From WJLY01 sp964562405 (GTDB lineage Bacteria > Joyebacterota > Joyebacteria > Joyebacterales > Joyebacteraceae): a DNA stretch of 31,360 nt. The stretch lies in the NCBI GenBank assembly GCA_964562405.1, contig CAZLTC010000029.1:1-31360 (forward strand). Reading direction: 5' to 3'. The translations under genes were made by a program, and so were the position numbers. The notes beneath the pieces were generated by a model. It was not told where the DNA came from, searched no databases, and was given only the letters and a program-made list of their open reading frames with translations. This document shows positions 1-8,182 of the stretch, piece after piece. How positions within the stretch are numbered: position 1 is the first letter of the stretch; each line of letters starts with the position of its first letter.

Positions 1-75
1 TCGGGGCGAGAGGATTCGAACCTCCGACTTCCTGCTCCCAAAGCAGGCGCGCTAACCGGGCTGCGCCACGCCCCG
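1..75 (-). tRNA. tRNA-Pro (anticodon TGG)
   Basis: Read on the minus strand, the segment folds into a full cloverleaf. The 7-bp acceptor CGGGGCG pairs with CGCCCCG and the discriminator base is A. The anticodon stem CCTGC/GCAGG closes the loop TTTGGGA, giving anticodon TGG for proline. The T arm has loop TTCGAAT with the stem GGAGG/CCTCT (one G-T pair). The window edge falls at the discriminator base, so whether CCA is encoded cannot be seen. It lies 63 bases downstream of the CusA-like pump gene and has its own promoter. Confidence 0.96.
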
Positions 76-93
76 CGGTCGGACCGAACCATA

Positions 94-122
94 ATCATAG
101 GTCGCCGGCATGGGGATGTCAA
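94..122 (-). promoter_or_regulatory. promoter of tRNA-Pro
   Basis: On the minus strand, a perfect -35 box TTGACA (117-122) is followed after exactly 17 bp by TATGAT (94-99), a 5/6 match to the -10 consensus. The predicted transcription start is about 10 nt upstream of the tRNA. The -35 box begins only 17 bases past the stop codon of the pump gene, and no terminator hairpin is visible between them. Confidence 0.85.
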
Positions 123-138
123 GACACAGGGGAGTACC

Positions 139-3100
139 TCACCGGGAGCGCTCATCCGATCGATCCGCCGCGGGCCCGGCGGCGGACCCGGCGGTGGACG
201 CCGTCTCCACCTCCCGCCTCTCCCTCACCCAACTGTAGAGCACGGGGACGACGAAGACGGAGAGCAGCACGACGAGCATGCCGCCGAACGACGGTATGGC
301 CATGGGGATCATTACGTCGGAGCCGCGCCCGGTCGAGGTCAGGACGGGAAGCAGCGCCAGTATCGTCGTGGCGCTCGTCATGAGGCACGGACGGATGCGT
401 CGCACGGCCGCGAGCACGGTGGCTTCTCTGACGTCCCGCACGCACGCGATCGGGCGCGTGGCGCACGACTGGTCCATGTAGGTGGCAAGCACGACGCCGT
501 TGTCCGAGGCGATGCCGAAAAGCGCCAGGAACCCGACCCAGACCGCCACCGACAGATTGACAGGGTGGATCTGGAACAGATCGCGCATGCTCGCCCCGAG
601 GAAGCTGAAGTCCAGGAACCACGGCTGGCCGTAAAGCCATATGAGAATGAAGCCGCCGGCCCACGCCACGGCGATGCCGGAGAATACGATGAGCGTGGTC
701 GACGCCGACTTGAACTGGAGATAGAGGATCGTGAAGATGGCCAGGAGCGCGAGCGGCAGGATGACAGACAGTTTCTGCTGCGCCCTCACCTGGTTCTCGT
801 AACTCCCCGCAAACCGGTACGTGACTCCCGGCGGGATCACGAGCTGCCCGGCGTCGATCATGTCACGGAGGTAGCGCTGGCACTCCTCCACCACGTCGAC
901 CTCGGCGTGGCCATCGCGCTTCCCGAACGTCACGTAGCCGACCAGGAACGTATCCTCGCTCTTGATGGCCTGAGGCCCGCGGACGTACTGGATGTCCGCC
1001 AGTTCCCTCAGCGGAACCTGCGCTCCGCCGGGCGTCGCCACCAGAACCGAGGACAGAGCGTCTATCGAGTCGCGAAGCTCTCTGGCGTAGCGGATGCGCA
1101 CGGCGTAGCGCTCGCGCCCCTCGACGGTCACGGTCGCCGTCTTGCCGCCGATGGCGGTCTCGATGACGTTCGTCACCGCCATCACGTGAAGGCCGTACCT
1201 CGCTATCGCCTCGCGGTCTATCTTGATCTCGATGTAGGGCTTGCCCACTATCCTGTCGGCGAACACGGTCTCAGGCTCTACCGACGGGACCTGTTTGAGA
1301 AGGCGCTCGATCTCGAGCCCCACGCGCTCGATCGTCTCGAGGTCGGGCCCTCTCACCTTCACGCCCATGGGCGCCCGCATCCCACTCTGAAGCATGACGA
1401 GGCGTGTCTCGATGGGCTGGAGCTTCGGAGCAGACGTGGTTCCCGGGACCTTCCCGGCTCTCGCGACCTCGGCCCAGATGTCGTCGGGGCTCCTGATCTC
1501 GTCGCGCCACTGCCGGAAGGGCCGGCCGTGCTTGTCCGGGATCAGCTCGCCGCTCTCGTCCCGCACGAACTCGCCCGCCTTGCGGTCGTAGCGGAACAGC
1601 AGTTCGTTCCCGCTCTCGTCCTCGATGTACTCGGTCTTGTAGTTGATGACCGTCTCGATCATCGAGATGGGCGCCGGGTCGAGCGCGCTCTCCGCTCGTC
1701 CGATCTTGCCTACCACGCTTTTCACCTCGGGGATCTGCGAGAACGCGATGTCCTGCTTCCGGAGCACATCGAGCGCCTCGCCTATCGAGGCGTGAGGCAT
1801 CGTCGTGGGCATCCAGAGGAAGGAGCCCTCGTCGAGGGGCGGCATGAACTCGCGGCCTAGACCCGGAAGCGCGTGCATCGGCCCGGACCAGACAGCGCTC
1901 GACCTTATGCGGTTCTCCGGAACACCGAGCCCCGAGAGCCCGGCTCGGACGAACCCGAAGGTCTTGTCGAACCCGAGCCAGACGAGGACTCCGAAGAAGA
2001 CCACCAGAAGAGGCAGGACCATGAACTGCCTCTTGTGCGCGAGGCACCAACGAAGCATGCGCTCATAGACGCGCATGAAGATGTTGAAGAACGCAAGCAG
2101 AAGACCCAGCACGATGACCACGAACCAGAAGTTGGGGAACGTGCCCCGTCCGGGACCCAGCGGCATCCAGTAGCGCGTGAGAGCGACCGTGATCAGAAGC
2201 CCGACGAGGATGAGAGGTATCGCCGGAGACAGTCGCGGCATCCTGACGGACAGCCTGTCGCCGAAGAGCCCGTGGGCGCCCATCGCGATCACGATGAGCC
2301 CGACCCACCACGACGAGAGGATCGCCAGCGCGACGCCAGCGGCGACGAGTACTCCCGGCCAGAAGTAGCCCTTCCGCCTGGCACGACGCGCGCCTCTGAA
2401 GACGACGTGCGCGAGCGGAGGGATGATGACGATGGCGATAAGCACGGAAGCGATGAGCGCGAAGGTTTTGGTGTACGCGAGAGGCCGGAAGAGCTTGCCC
2501 TCGGCGCCGGTCATCGCGAAAACGGGAAGGAAGCTCACTACCGTCGTCGAGATGGCCGTGAGTATCGCACCGCTCACCTCGGACGCCGCGCGCCGCACGA
2601 TCGGCAGGCGGTCCTCCCCCAGACCGGAGCGCTTCAAGTGCTCTATTATGTTCTCCGTGATGATGATGCCCATGTCGACGATGGTGCCGATGGCGATCGC
2701 GATGCCGGAGAGAGCCACGATGTTCGCGTCCACGCCGAACACCTTCATCGCGACGAACGAGAGGAGCACGACCAGCGGCAGCACGCCGGAGATGAGCATG
2801 GCGCCGCTGAACTGCCTGACCATGACGATGACGACGATGATCGTTATCAGGATCTCGAGGATGAGTGCGTGGTTCAGCGTTCCGAGGGTCTCGTGGATCA
2901 GGTCCGTTCTGTCGTAGAACGGGACGATCGTGACCTTCGACTCGGTCCCGTCGTCGAGCGTCTTGGAAGGTAGGCCGGGAGTGATCTCGACGATCTTCTC
3001 CTTCACGTTCTGGATGGCCGCCAGCGGGTTGTAGCCGTGACGCACGACCACCACGCCGCCGACCGCCTCGGCCCCTCCCTTATCGAGCGCACCGCGTCTG

Positions 3101-4005
3101 GGGGCTGGACCCGACTGCACCGTCGCGATATCGGCGACGCGGACGGGCACGCCGCCGGTGGCGCGGACGACGATCTCCTCGAGGTCGGAGGTGTCCTCGA
3201 CGAACCCCCGACCGCGGATAACGTACTCGACGCGGTTGATCTCGATGGTCCTGGCGCCGACGTCGATGTTCGACATGCGAACGGCGGAGAGGACCTGCTC
3301 CAGCGTCACCCCCTGCGCTCTCATCGCGCGCGGGTCCAGGTCGATCTGGTACTCGCGCTCGAAGCCGCCTATGGAGGCGACCTCTGAGACGCCGGGGGCC
3401 GACATCAACCCGTACTTGACGTAGAAGTCCTGTATCGAGCGGAGTTCCTGCGGGTCCCAGCCGCCCGCCGGCCGGCCTTCAGGGTCGCGGCCCTCGAGCG
3501 TGTACCAGTAGACCTGCCCGAGCGCGGTCGCGTCGGGCCCGAGCGTCGGTCGGACCCCGTCGGGAAGAACCCCGGCGGGCAGGCTCGCGAGCTTCTCGAG
3601 GACGCGCGTCCTCGACCAGTAGAAGTCGACGCCCTCCTCGAAGATGACGTAGATGCTGGAGAACCCGAAGAAGGAGAAGCTGCGGACGGTACGGACGCCG
3701 GGGATGCCCAGTAGCGACACGGTCAGCGGATAGGTTATCTGGTCCTCGACGTCCTGCGGCGAGCGCCCCATCCAGGCCGTGAAGACGATCTGCTGGTTCT
3801 CCCCGATGTCGGGGATGGCATCCACCGGCACGGGGTCGCGCGGGTACCCTCCGACGTCCCAGTCGAAGGGCGCAACGGCCACGCCGGCGCCGATGATGAT
3901 GGCGATCAGTAGCGCGACGATCGGGCGGTGGTTTAGGAAGAACCCCACGAACCCCGACAGCGCCATCGACTCCTCTACGTGTCCGCGCCCCTCCGAGTCG
4001 GCCAT
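139..4005 (-). CDS. cusA: CusA/CzcA-family heavy-metal RND efflux pump (Cu(I)/Ag(I) type)
   Basis: Inner-membrane proton-driven pump of a tripartite heavy-metal exporter, 1288 aa. It opens with the family's N-terminal membrane helix after a short charged leader. The fourth-helix proton-relay motif GTIVDMGIIITEN is present, as is EFMPPLDEGSFLWMP in the porter domain. The three methionines that bind Cu(I)/Ag(I) in E. coli CusA have clear counterparts: M732 (FLWMPTT), M782 (PISMIET) and M871 (LVMLQSG). This favours monovalent copper/silver over the Zn/Co/Cd branch. The protein is longer than E. coli CusA (about 1047 aa). About 95 extra residues near 546-640 carry several hydrophobic segments between the sixth-helix region and the next porter half, and a charged loop sits near 785-850. 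The start ATG overlaps the adaptor stop in TGATG, implying translational coupling. Metal specificity is inferred from the methionines. Confidence 0.93.
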   Translation of the reverse strand: MADSEGRGHVEESMALSGFVGFFLNHRPIVALLIAIIIGAGVAVAPFDWDVGGYPRDPVPVDAIPDIGENQQIVFTAWMGRSPQDVEDQITYPLTVSLLGIPGVRTVRSFSFFGFSSIYVIFEEGVDFYWSRTRVLEKLASLPAGVLPDGVRPTLGPDATALGQVYWYTLEGRDPEGRPAGGWDPQELRSIQDFYVKYGLMSAPGVSEVASIGGFEREYQIDLDPRAMRAQGVTLEQVLSAVRMSNIDVGARTIEINRVEYVIRGRGFVEDTSDLEEIVVRATGGVPVRVADIATVQSGPAPRRGALDKGGAEAVGGVVVVRHGYNPLAAIQNVKEKIVEITPGLPSKTLDDGTESKVTIVPFYDRTDLIHETLGTLNHALILEILITIIVVIVMVRQFSGAMLISGVLPLVVLLSFVAMKVFGVDANIVALSGIAIAIGTIVDMGIIITENIIEHLKRSGLGEDRLPIVRRAASEVSGAILTAISTTVVSFLPVFAMTGAEGKLFRPLAYTKTFALIASVLIAIVIIPPLAHVVFRGARRARRKGYFWPGVLVAAGVALAILSSWWVGLIVIAMGAHGLFGDRLSVRMPRLSPAIPLILVGLLITVALTRYWMPLGPGRGTFPNFWFVVIVLGLLLAFFNIFMRVYERMLRWCLAHKRQFMVLPLLVVFFGVLVWLGFDKTFGFVRAGLSGLGVPENRIRSSAVWSGPMHALPGLGREFMPPLDEGSFLWMPTTMPHASIGEALDVLRKQDIAFSQIPEVKSVVGKIGRAESALDPAPISMIETVINYKTEYIEDESGNELLFRYDRKAGEFVRDESGELIPDKHGRPFRQWRDEIRSPDDIWAEVARAGKVPGTTSAPKLQPIETRLVMLQSGMRAPMGVKVRGPDLETIERVGLEIERLLKQVPSVEPETVFADRIVGKPYIEIKIDREAIARYGLHVMAVTNVIETAIGGKTATVTVEGRERYAVRIRYARELRDSIDALSSVLVATPGGAQVPLRELADIQYVRGPQAIKSEDTFLVGYVTFGKRDGHAEVDVVEECQRYLRDMIDAGQLVIPPGVTYRFAGSYENQVRAQQKLSVILPLALLAIFTILYLQFKSASTTLIVFSGIAVAWAGGFILIWLYGQPWFLDFSFLGASMRDLFQIHPVNLSVAVWVGFLALFGIASDNGVVLATYMDQSCATRPIACVRDVREATVLAAVRRIRPCLMTSATTILALLPVLTSTGRGSDVMIPMAIPSFGGMLVVLLSVFVVPVLYSWVRERREVETASTAGSAAGPAADRSDERSR

Positions 4006-5372
4006 CAGTCCATGTCTCCGTGATGATGAGCGCTGCCGCCGGAACCCTCGCCCTCAGGGCTCATCATGCTCGGCTTGGCCCGTATCTGAAGCGCGCTGTC
4101 TATCTTGAAAGCACCCTCGACGACGACTCGTTCGCCCTCGTGAAGCCCGCTCTCGACCACGTAGTAGTCGCCCGCCTTCGGACCGAGCACGACCTCCCTT
4201 CCCTCGTACGTGGGAGACTCCTGCTCGGGCACCTCGACGTAGACGACCGCCCGCGTCCCCGTGAGAAGCGGCGCCGTCGCCGGAATCACGAGAGGCGGCC
4301 GCTCGCGCGTGCCGTACTGCGCCTTCGCGGTGGCGCGGACGAACATGCCCGGCTTGAGCGCGCCATCGGCGTTGTCCGCTTCGACCCTGACGCCCACGGT
4401 CCGTTTTGCGAGGTCGACCACAGGATCCACGAACGCGACCGTCCCCTCGAACACGTGACCCGGGTGCGCCTCGGTCGTGAAAGACACGCTCTGTCCGTCC
4501 GCGACCCACGCGAGATCGGACTCGTAGGCCTCCAGCTCGACCCAGACCACCGACAGGTCCGCGATCGTATATATGACCGTGCCCGTCTGGACGTACCCGC
4601 CCTCGGTCACGTTCTTCTCGACCACCGTGCCGCCCACGGGAGCGATCAGCGTCACGGTGTCGTGGGCGACGCCCTCGTCCTCTATGGCGCGAACCTGTTC
4701 AGGCGCAAGCCCCCACTGCACGAGACGCTTCCTTACGGCGTCGAGCGTCTGAAGCGCGGCATCTGCATCGCCTCCGGACTCCCGCGCCCGCTCGTAGGAG
4801 CGGGCCGCGCCCAGAAGCTCCTCCTGCGCGGCGATGAGCCCGGGGCTGTAGAGGTCGACCATCGGCTGTCCGGCGCCTATCTCCTCTCCCACGAAGTCGA
4901 CGTGCATCTTCTGGATCCGGCCGCCGACCCACGCCGCGATTCGCTCCACTCGACCCTCGTCGTACGCGACCATCCCGACCATCGGCACGTCGACGCTGAC
5001 CACCTTGCGCGTGACGGGAGCCGTTTGAACCTGCATGAGCTTCGCGGCCGACTCGGTGACCGTGAGGGTGCGGTCTCCGACCATCTCCTCCGCTTCCGCC
5101 TCGACGGGGATGAGGTCCATACCACAGATCGGGCAGTCTCCCGGTCCGGGCTGCCTTATCTGAGGGTGCATCGAACAGGTCCACACGGTCCCGTCCTCAG
5201 CAACGTGCGTCTCCGTGTCGGTCGCGCCGCCCTGCGCGCCACCCGGTTCCTCCCCGGTGCCCGTCCCGGCGCCTGATTCACAACCCCACAGGCCGAGCAC
5301 AAGAGCGAGAAGAAACACCACGACGAAGGCGCCGCTGACGCTCGCCGCCGCGCTCACGCGGTTCCTAGTCAC
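4005..5372 (-). CDS. cusB: CusB-like periplasmic adaptor with N-terminal heavy-metal-binding domain
   Basis: Membrane fusion protein linking the CusA-like pump to the outer-membrane channel, 455 aa, with a GTG start. An N-terminal hydrophobic segment ends in LGLWGC (Cys31), so it is possibly a lipoprotein, although Trp at -2 is atypical. A heavy-metal-binding module follows (about 64-90), with WTCSMHP and CPICGMDLIP. The HlyD/CusB body comes next: barrel-sandwich half-motifs with GGRIQKMHVDFVGEEI, the hairpin start YSPGLIAAQEELL, the returning half PVGGTVVEKNVTEGGYV, a beta-barrel, and a membrane-proximal domain. The C-terminus HHHGDMD is His-rich. The gene overlaps the upstream lipoprotein gene by 8 nt and the pump gene by 1 nt. 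The metal module probably hands metal to the pump, as the separate CusF chaperone does in E. coli; that role is inferred. Confidence 0.92.
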   Translation of the reverse strand: MTRNRVSAAASVSGAFVVVFLLALVLGLWGCESGAGTGTGEEPGGAQGGATDTETHVAEDGTVWTCSMHPQIRQPGPGDCPICGMDLIPVEAEAEEMVGDRTLTVTESAAKLMQVQTAPVTRKVVSVDVPMVGMVAYDEGRVERIAAWVGGRIQKMHVDFVGEEIGAGQPMVDLYSPGLIAAQEELLGAARSYERARESGGDADAALQTLDAVRKRLVQWGLAPEQVRAIEDEGVAHDTVTLIAPVGGTVVEKNVTEGGYVQTGTVIYTIADLSVVWVELEAYESDLAWVADGQSVSFTTEAHPGHVFEGTVAFVDPVVDLAKRTVGVRVEADNADGALKPGMFVRATAKAQYGTRERPPLVIPATAPLLTGTRAVVYVEVPEQESPTYEGREVVLGPKAGDYYVVESGLHEGERVVVEGAFKIDSALQIRAKPSMMSPEGEGSGGSAHHHGDMD

Positions 5373-5793
5373 CTTTCATCTCCCCGCCAGTGGCCGCTCC
5401 TGCATCCTTCGCCTCATCGACCGGCACCAGGTTCATACCGCACGTGGGACACTTGCCGGGTTCGTTCGATACTACCTCGGGGTGCATCGGGCAGGTGTAC
5501 ATCTGCCCCTCGACCGCGGTGGCGTTCCCGGCCTGGTCCTGATCGTTGGCAACCAGGTCCATGCCGCAGATCGGGCACTCGCCAGGCTCGTTCGACACTA
5601 CCTCGGGGTGCATGGGACACGTGTACGTGACCGCCTCGTCCTTGGGCATCTCGGCAGCCGATCCGATCTCGCCCTCCTTGCTGGGCTCGCCTCCCGACTG
5701 GCAGCCCGAGAGCGCGAGTCCCGCAACCACCGCGACAGCCGAAACAGCAACTACCGCCAGTACCATCCGCATGTTCAGCGTGCTTCTCACCAT
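5365..5793 (-). CDS. lipoprotein with two tandem heavy-metal-binding domains
   Basis: A small exported metal-binding protein, 142 aa. The signal peptide ends in the lipobox LALSGC (lipidated Cys31). Two near-identical 25-residue modules at about 57-81 and 99-123 each read YTCPMHPEVV, then CPxCGM(D/N)LV. This is the heavy-metal-binding domain often fused to CusB or Cu-ATPases. Each supplies Cys, Met and His ligands. The two units differ at about one base in five, so they look like an internal duplication. An AGGAGG sits 9 nt before the chosen ATG; ATGs at codons 8 and 10 are less well placed. It lies 14 nt after the TolC-like gene and overlaps cusB by 8 nt. I infer a periplasmic metal sponge or chaperone feeding the efflux complex, in the place CusF takes elsewhere. 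It shows no CusF sequence similarity. Confidence 0.88.
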   Translation of the reverse strand: MVRSTLNMRMVLAVVAVSAVAVVAGLALSGCQSGGEPSKEGEIGSAAEMPKDEAVTYTCPMHPEVVSNEPGECPICGMDLVANDQDQAGNATAVEGQMYTCPMHPEVVSNEPGKCPTCGMNLVPVDEAKDAGAATGGEMKGD

Positions 5794-5807
5794 CTCTCCC
5801 TACCTCC

Positions 5808-7217
5808 TCATTGTGCGTGACCCGCCTCGTGCGGCGGGGTCGCCGGAATGCCGGCGGCGAGCAATCGCTTGAGGCCCGCCGCCGCCTTCGCCGAGTCGAC
5901 CCGGGCCAGACCGAGCGCAAGTTCCATCTCGAGCACGGTCTGTTCCGCCGCGACGACGGTCTCGAAGCCCACCGCTCCGTTCGCATACGCGGCCCTGGCG
6001 GACTGGAGCGACGCATCGGCGTCCGGTACTATCTGGTCGGCATACAGCGTGACCCGCCTCGCGGCGTCGTCCATCTCGAACAACACCATCTGGAGTCTTG
6101 CACCAAGCTCGTTCTCCTTCTGCCTCCTCATCTCCTTGGTGGCCGCAAGCCGCTCCGACTGCTCTCGCACCGCGGCCGCGTGCTTGCCGAACCAGAGCGG
6201 GACACCTATCGAAGCGGAGACCGAGAGCGGGTCCTTGCCGCTGTCCGTCGTGGGCATCGCCGCTTCTCCGGTCACGATATAGTCCACGCCGAGCGTCAGG
6301 TCCGGGAAGTACCCGCGCCTCGCAAGGGAGCGGGACCGCTCGGCTCTCTCCGTCTCACTGTCCAGGAGGAGCAGTTCCGGACTCAAGCTCCCGATCTCCG
6401 CGGAAGACTCGCGGAGGGCGGCGGCATCGAGGCTTGGGATGTCGTCGGGCCACGGAAGCGGCGCACCAGGCTCGAGCCCGATCGCAGCCGCGAGACGCGC
6501 CGAGGCAGGGAGTCTGCGACCACGCGCGGCTGCCAGACGGTCCGAGACCCTCGCTCGCTCTATCTCCGCGCGCATGAGGTCGGCGTACGGAGCTTCACCG
6601 GATGCGTACTTCGCGCGGACAGCGGACTCGAGGTCGCCCAGGAGCGCATCCCTGCGCTCGAGGATGCCTATCGTGATCTTGAGGTTCGCATACTCGGCGT
6701 AGGCTTCCACCACCGCATACTCAACGTCGGCCGCCGCGCGGCGGTAGCGATGATACGCGGCGTCCGCCCCGGCCATCGCGGCCTCAGACTTCAGGCGGAG
6801 CTTGCCGAACCACGGCAGGGTCTGGCGGAGGCCGAACCTCTCCTCCTGAGGCCCCACGCGCGTCTCCACCGGCGTGATGGAGTAGCCATACGAGACCATC
6901 GGATCCGGAAGCGCCCCGGCGCCCCGGGCCGCTCCAAGCGCGGCCTGCCAAGCGTGCCAGGCGGACAGCACCGACGGGTTCGACGAATCCGCCGTCGCGA
7001 CGCACGCGTCCAACGTGAGAGGAACCCGGATGGCATTCCCGGATGCGGTAGTTGCTGACGGGTGGGCCGATGCTTCGGGAAGCGCCGCGGCCGCCGGCGC
7101 GGGAGCCTGGGCGGCAGAGACGACCGGAATACAGACGAGAGCCAACGCCAGGCCCAGCCCCGTCGCTCTCTCTACCGACCGCACCAATCGTATCTTGGTA
7201 TGTCCCAGACCGCCCAT
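5808..7217 (-). CDS. cusC: TolC/CusC-family outer-membrane efflux channel
   Basis: Outer-membrane channel of the metal exporter, 469 aa from the chosen start. The signal peptide runs from about residue 10 to VVSAAQA, with no lipobox (unlike E. coli CusC). Two outer-membrane-efflux repeats follow, rich in Ala, Glu and Arg coiled coil: the first begins LTLDACVATADSSNP, the second around SPELLLLDSETERAE. Signature-like stretches are LRQTLPWFGK and IGVPLWFGK. The frame stays open to 7412, but the extra 65 residues look like translated leader RNA and would put the signal peptide in mid-protein. The ATG at 7217 is preceded by TTGGGGA. First gene of the operon, 14 nt before the double metal-binding lipoprotein gene. 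Function is from family and context; the exact start is uncertain. Confidence 0.87.
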   Translation of the reverse strand: MGGLGHTKIRLVRSVERATGLGLALALVCIPVVSAAQAPAPAAAALPEASAHPSATTASGNAIRVPLTLDACVATADSSNPSVLSAWHAWQAALGAARGAGALPDPMVSYGYSITPVETRVGPQEERFGLRQTLPWFGKLRLKSEAAMAGADAAYHRYRRAAADVEYAVVEAYAEYANLKITIGILERRDALLGDLESAVRAKYASGEAPYADLMRAEIERARVSDRLAAARGRRLPASARLAAAIGLEPGAPLPWPDDIPSLDAAALRESSAEIGSLSPELLLLDSETERAERSRSLARRGYFPDLTLGVDYIVTGEAAMPTTDSGKDPLSVSASIGVPLWFGKHAAAVREQSERLAATKEMRRQKENELGARLQMVLFEMDDAARRVTLYADQIVPDADASLQSARAAYANGAVGFETVVAAEQTVLEMELALGLARVDSAKAAAGLKRLLAAGIPATPPHEAGHAQ

Positions 7218-7364
7218 GCGAATCCCCAAGGGAAATCCCCTTGCCGAGTCTTGCTCGTCGTCTTGTAGTTCTGACGCGCGAATCAGACCCACGGTGCGCC
7301 AGGAAGGCGGTCTGACGGTCTCATTCGCGCTCTTCGGAAGGGAACTTCCCCTGCGTGATAGGCC

Positions 7365-7430
7365 GTGGCCGCGACCCAATGGGAGGCTCGCGGCCACAAG
7401 TGGACTCGGCACTACAGTGAGAGCCGAGTC
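7365..7430 (-). promoter_or_regulatory. two strong hairpins in the leader of the metal-efflux operon
   Basis: Between the predicted promoter and the channel start codon lie about 250 nt of leader. It holds a perfect 10-bp stem GTGGCCGCGA/TCGCGGCCAC with a 13-nt loop (7365-7397) and an 8-bp stem GACTCGGC/GCCGAGTC with a 12-nt loop (7403-7430). A third small hairpin, CAAGGG/CCCTTG, lies just before the ATG at 7217. The stems are seen directly. A regulatory role (attenuation or ribosome-site masking) is inferred, and no known riboswitch consensus was recognised. The rest of 7218-7475 shows nothing else. Confidence 0.5.
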
Positions 7431-7475
7431 GGCCAGATCGTATAGGGTTCCGCCCTCCTGGAAGGGACATAGAAG

Positions 7476-7504
7476 ATAGTATCACGGCGGTCCCGCCGAG
7501 GCAA
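7476..7504 (-). promoter_or_regulatory. promoter of the metal-efflux operon with inverted repeat in the spacer
   Basis: On the minus strand, TTGCCT (7499-7504, 4/6) and TACTAT (7476-7481, 4/6) are separated by 17 bp. The spacer contains CGGCGG-GA-CCGCCG (7485-7498), a perfect 6-bp inverted repeat. A palindrome between -35 and -10 is how MerR-family metal sensors such as CueR bind, although their spacers are usually 19-20 bp; a simple repressor would also fit. No regulator gene is adjacent. The hexamers are moderate, so this is a candidate. Confidence 0.5.
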
Positions 7505-7523
7505 GTTCCCGACCATGAAAATC

Positions 7524-7550
7524 GTAACTTATTGATGGATAAGATGTTAC
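7524..7550 (-). repeat. imperfect AT-rich inverted repeat between rdgB and the metal-efflux promoter
   Basis: GTAAC ... CTTAT, a short loop, then ATAAG ... GTTAC, forms an imperfect dyad in an unusually AT-rich stretch for this window. It lies about 20 bp upstream of the -35 box of the efflux promoter and about 40 bp past the rdgB stop. It could be an upstream operator or the remnant of a transcription-end structure; no T-run is attached. Only the symmetry is actually seen. Confidence 0.3.
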
Positions 7551-7588
7551 AGAACCACAGGAAAGGGTTCACAAGGATGACCAGATAA

Positions 7589-8182
7589 TCAACGCAGGGC
7601 GGCCTCGACAAGCTCTCGGGCTGCCTTCACGGCCTTGCCCCGGTGGCTCGAGGCGTTCTTCTCGGCTGCTGACATCTCAGCGTAGGTCCTCTCATGTCCG
7701 TCCGGAAGGAAGAGAGGGTCGTACCCGAACCCGCCGTCGCCGCGCCGCTCAGTCAGGATCCGCCCGGTGGTGACGCCTTCCACCGTCGCCACGTCAGCCC
7801 CCGGCCGGGCGAGGGCGACCACGCATCGGAAACGTGCGGTCCTCTTAGCCTCGGGAACGCCGTCCAGCTCGCGGAGCAGCTTCTCGTTGTTCCTCTGGTA
7901 GTCCGGCGGCTCCCCGCTGTAGCGGGCGGAGTAGACGCCGGGAGAGCCTCCCAGTGCGTCGACCTCGAGTCCGGTATCGTCGGCCAGCGCGGGCAGGCCC
8001 GTCGCATCGGAGACAATGGACGCCTTCTTCACTGCGTTGGCCTCCAGCGTCGCCCCGTCCTCCTCCACGTCAGGAACGTCGGGGAAGTCGGAGCTCAAGA
8101 CCAGTTCGACGTCGAGGCCCGAGAGGATCTCCCCTATCTCCTCCACCTTGTGCCTGTTCCTGGTGGCGATGACGAGCCTCAC
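7589..8182 (-). CDS. rdgB: XTP/dITP (non-canonical purine NTP) diphosphatase
   Basis: House-cleaning enzyme that hydrolyses ITP, dITP and XTP to the monophosphate and pyrophosphate, keeping deaminated purines out of nucleic acids; cytosolic. It has 197 aa, the usual length for the HAM1/RdgB family. Motifs in order: the N-terminal ATRNRHKVEEI (phosphate loop), EEDGATLEANAVKKA, ADDTGLEVDALGG with the catalytic acidic pair, YSARYSG, GGFGYDPLF, and the C-terminal SHRGKA. The GTG at 8182 is chosen because it begins exactly at the conserved N-terminus (VIATRN) and overlaps the murI stop in GTGA (4 nt). The frame is open further upstream, but that stretch is antisense-like reading inside murI. In Bacillus the same neighbours (racE, gerM, rph, ysnA) occur together; rph is absent here. 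Confidence 0.95.
   Translation of the reverse strand: MRLVIATRNRHKVEEIGEILSGLDVELVLSSDFPDVPDVEEDGATLEANAVKKASIVSDATGLPALADDTGLEVDALGGSPGVYSARYSGEPPDYQRNNEKLLRELDGVPEAKRTARFRCVVALARPGADVATVEGVTTGRILTERRGDGGFGYDPLFLPDGHERTYAEMSAAEKNASSHRGKAVKAARELVEAALR

Noticed and set aside
565..1860. 431-codon open frame on the plus strand inside cusA
   Set aside because: It is an antisense shadow of the pump gene in high-GC DNA, with Arg/His/Asp-rich translation and no family resemblance. The same applies to the other long frames opposite real genes (for example 1873-2973, 12399-13613 and 18554-19831).
7218..7412. 65-residue N-terminal extension of the TolC-like channel
   Set aside because: It would bury the signal peptide in mid-protein, and the DNA forms strong leader hairpins downstream of a candidate promoter.
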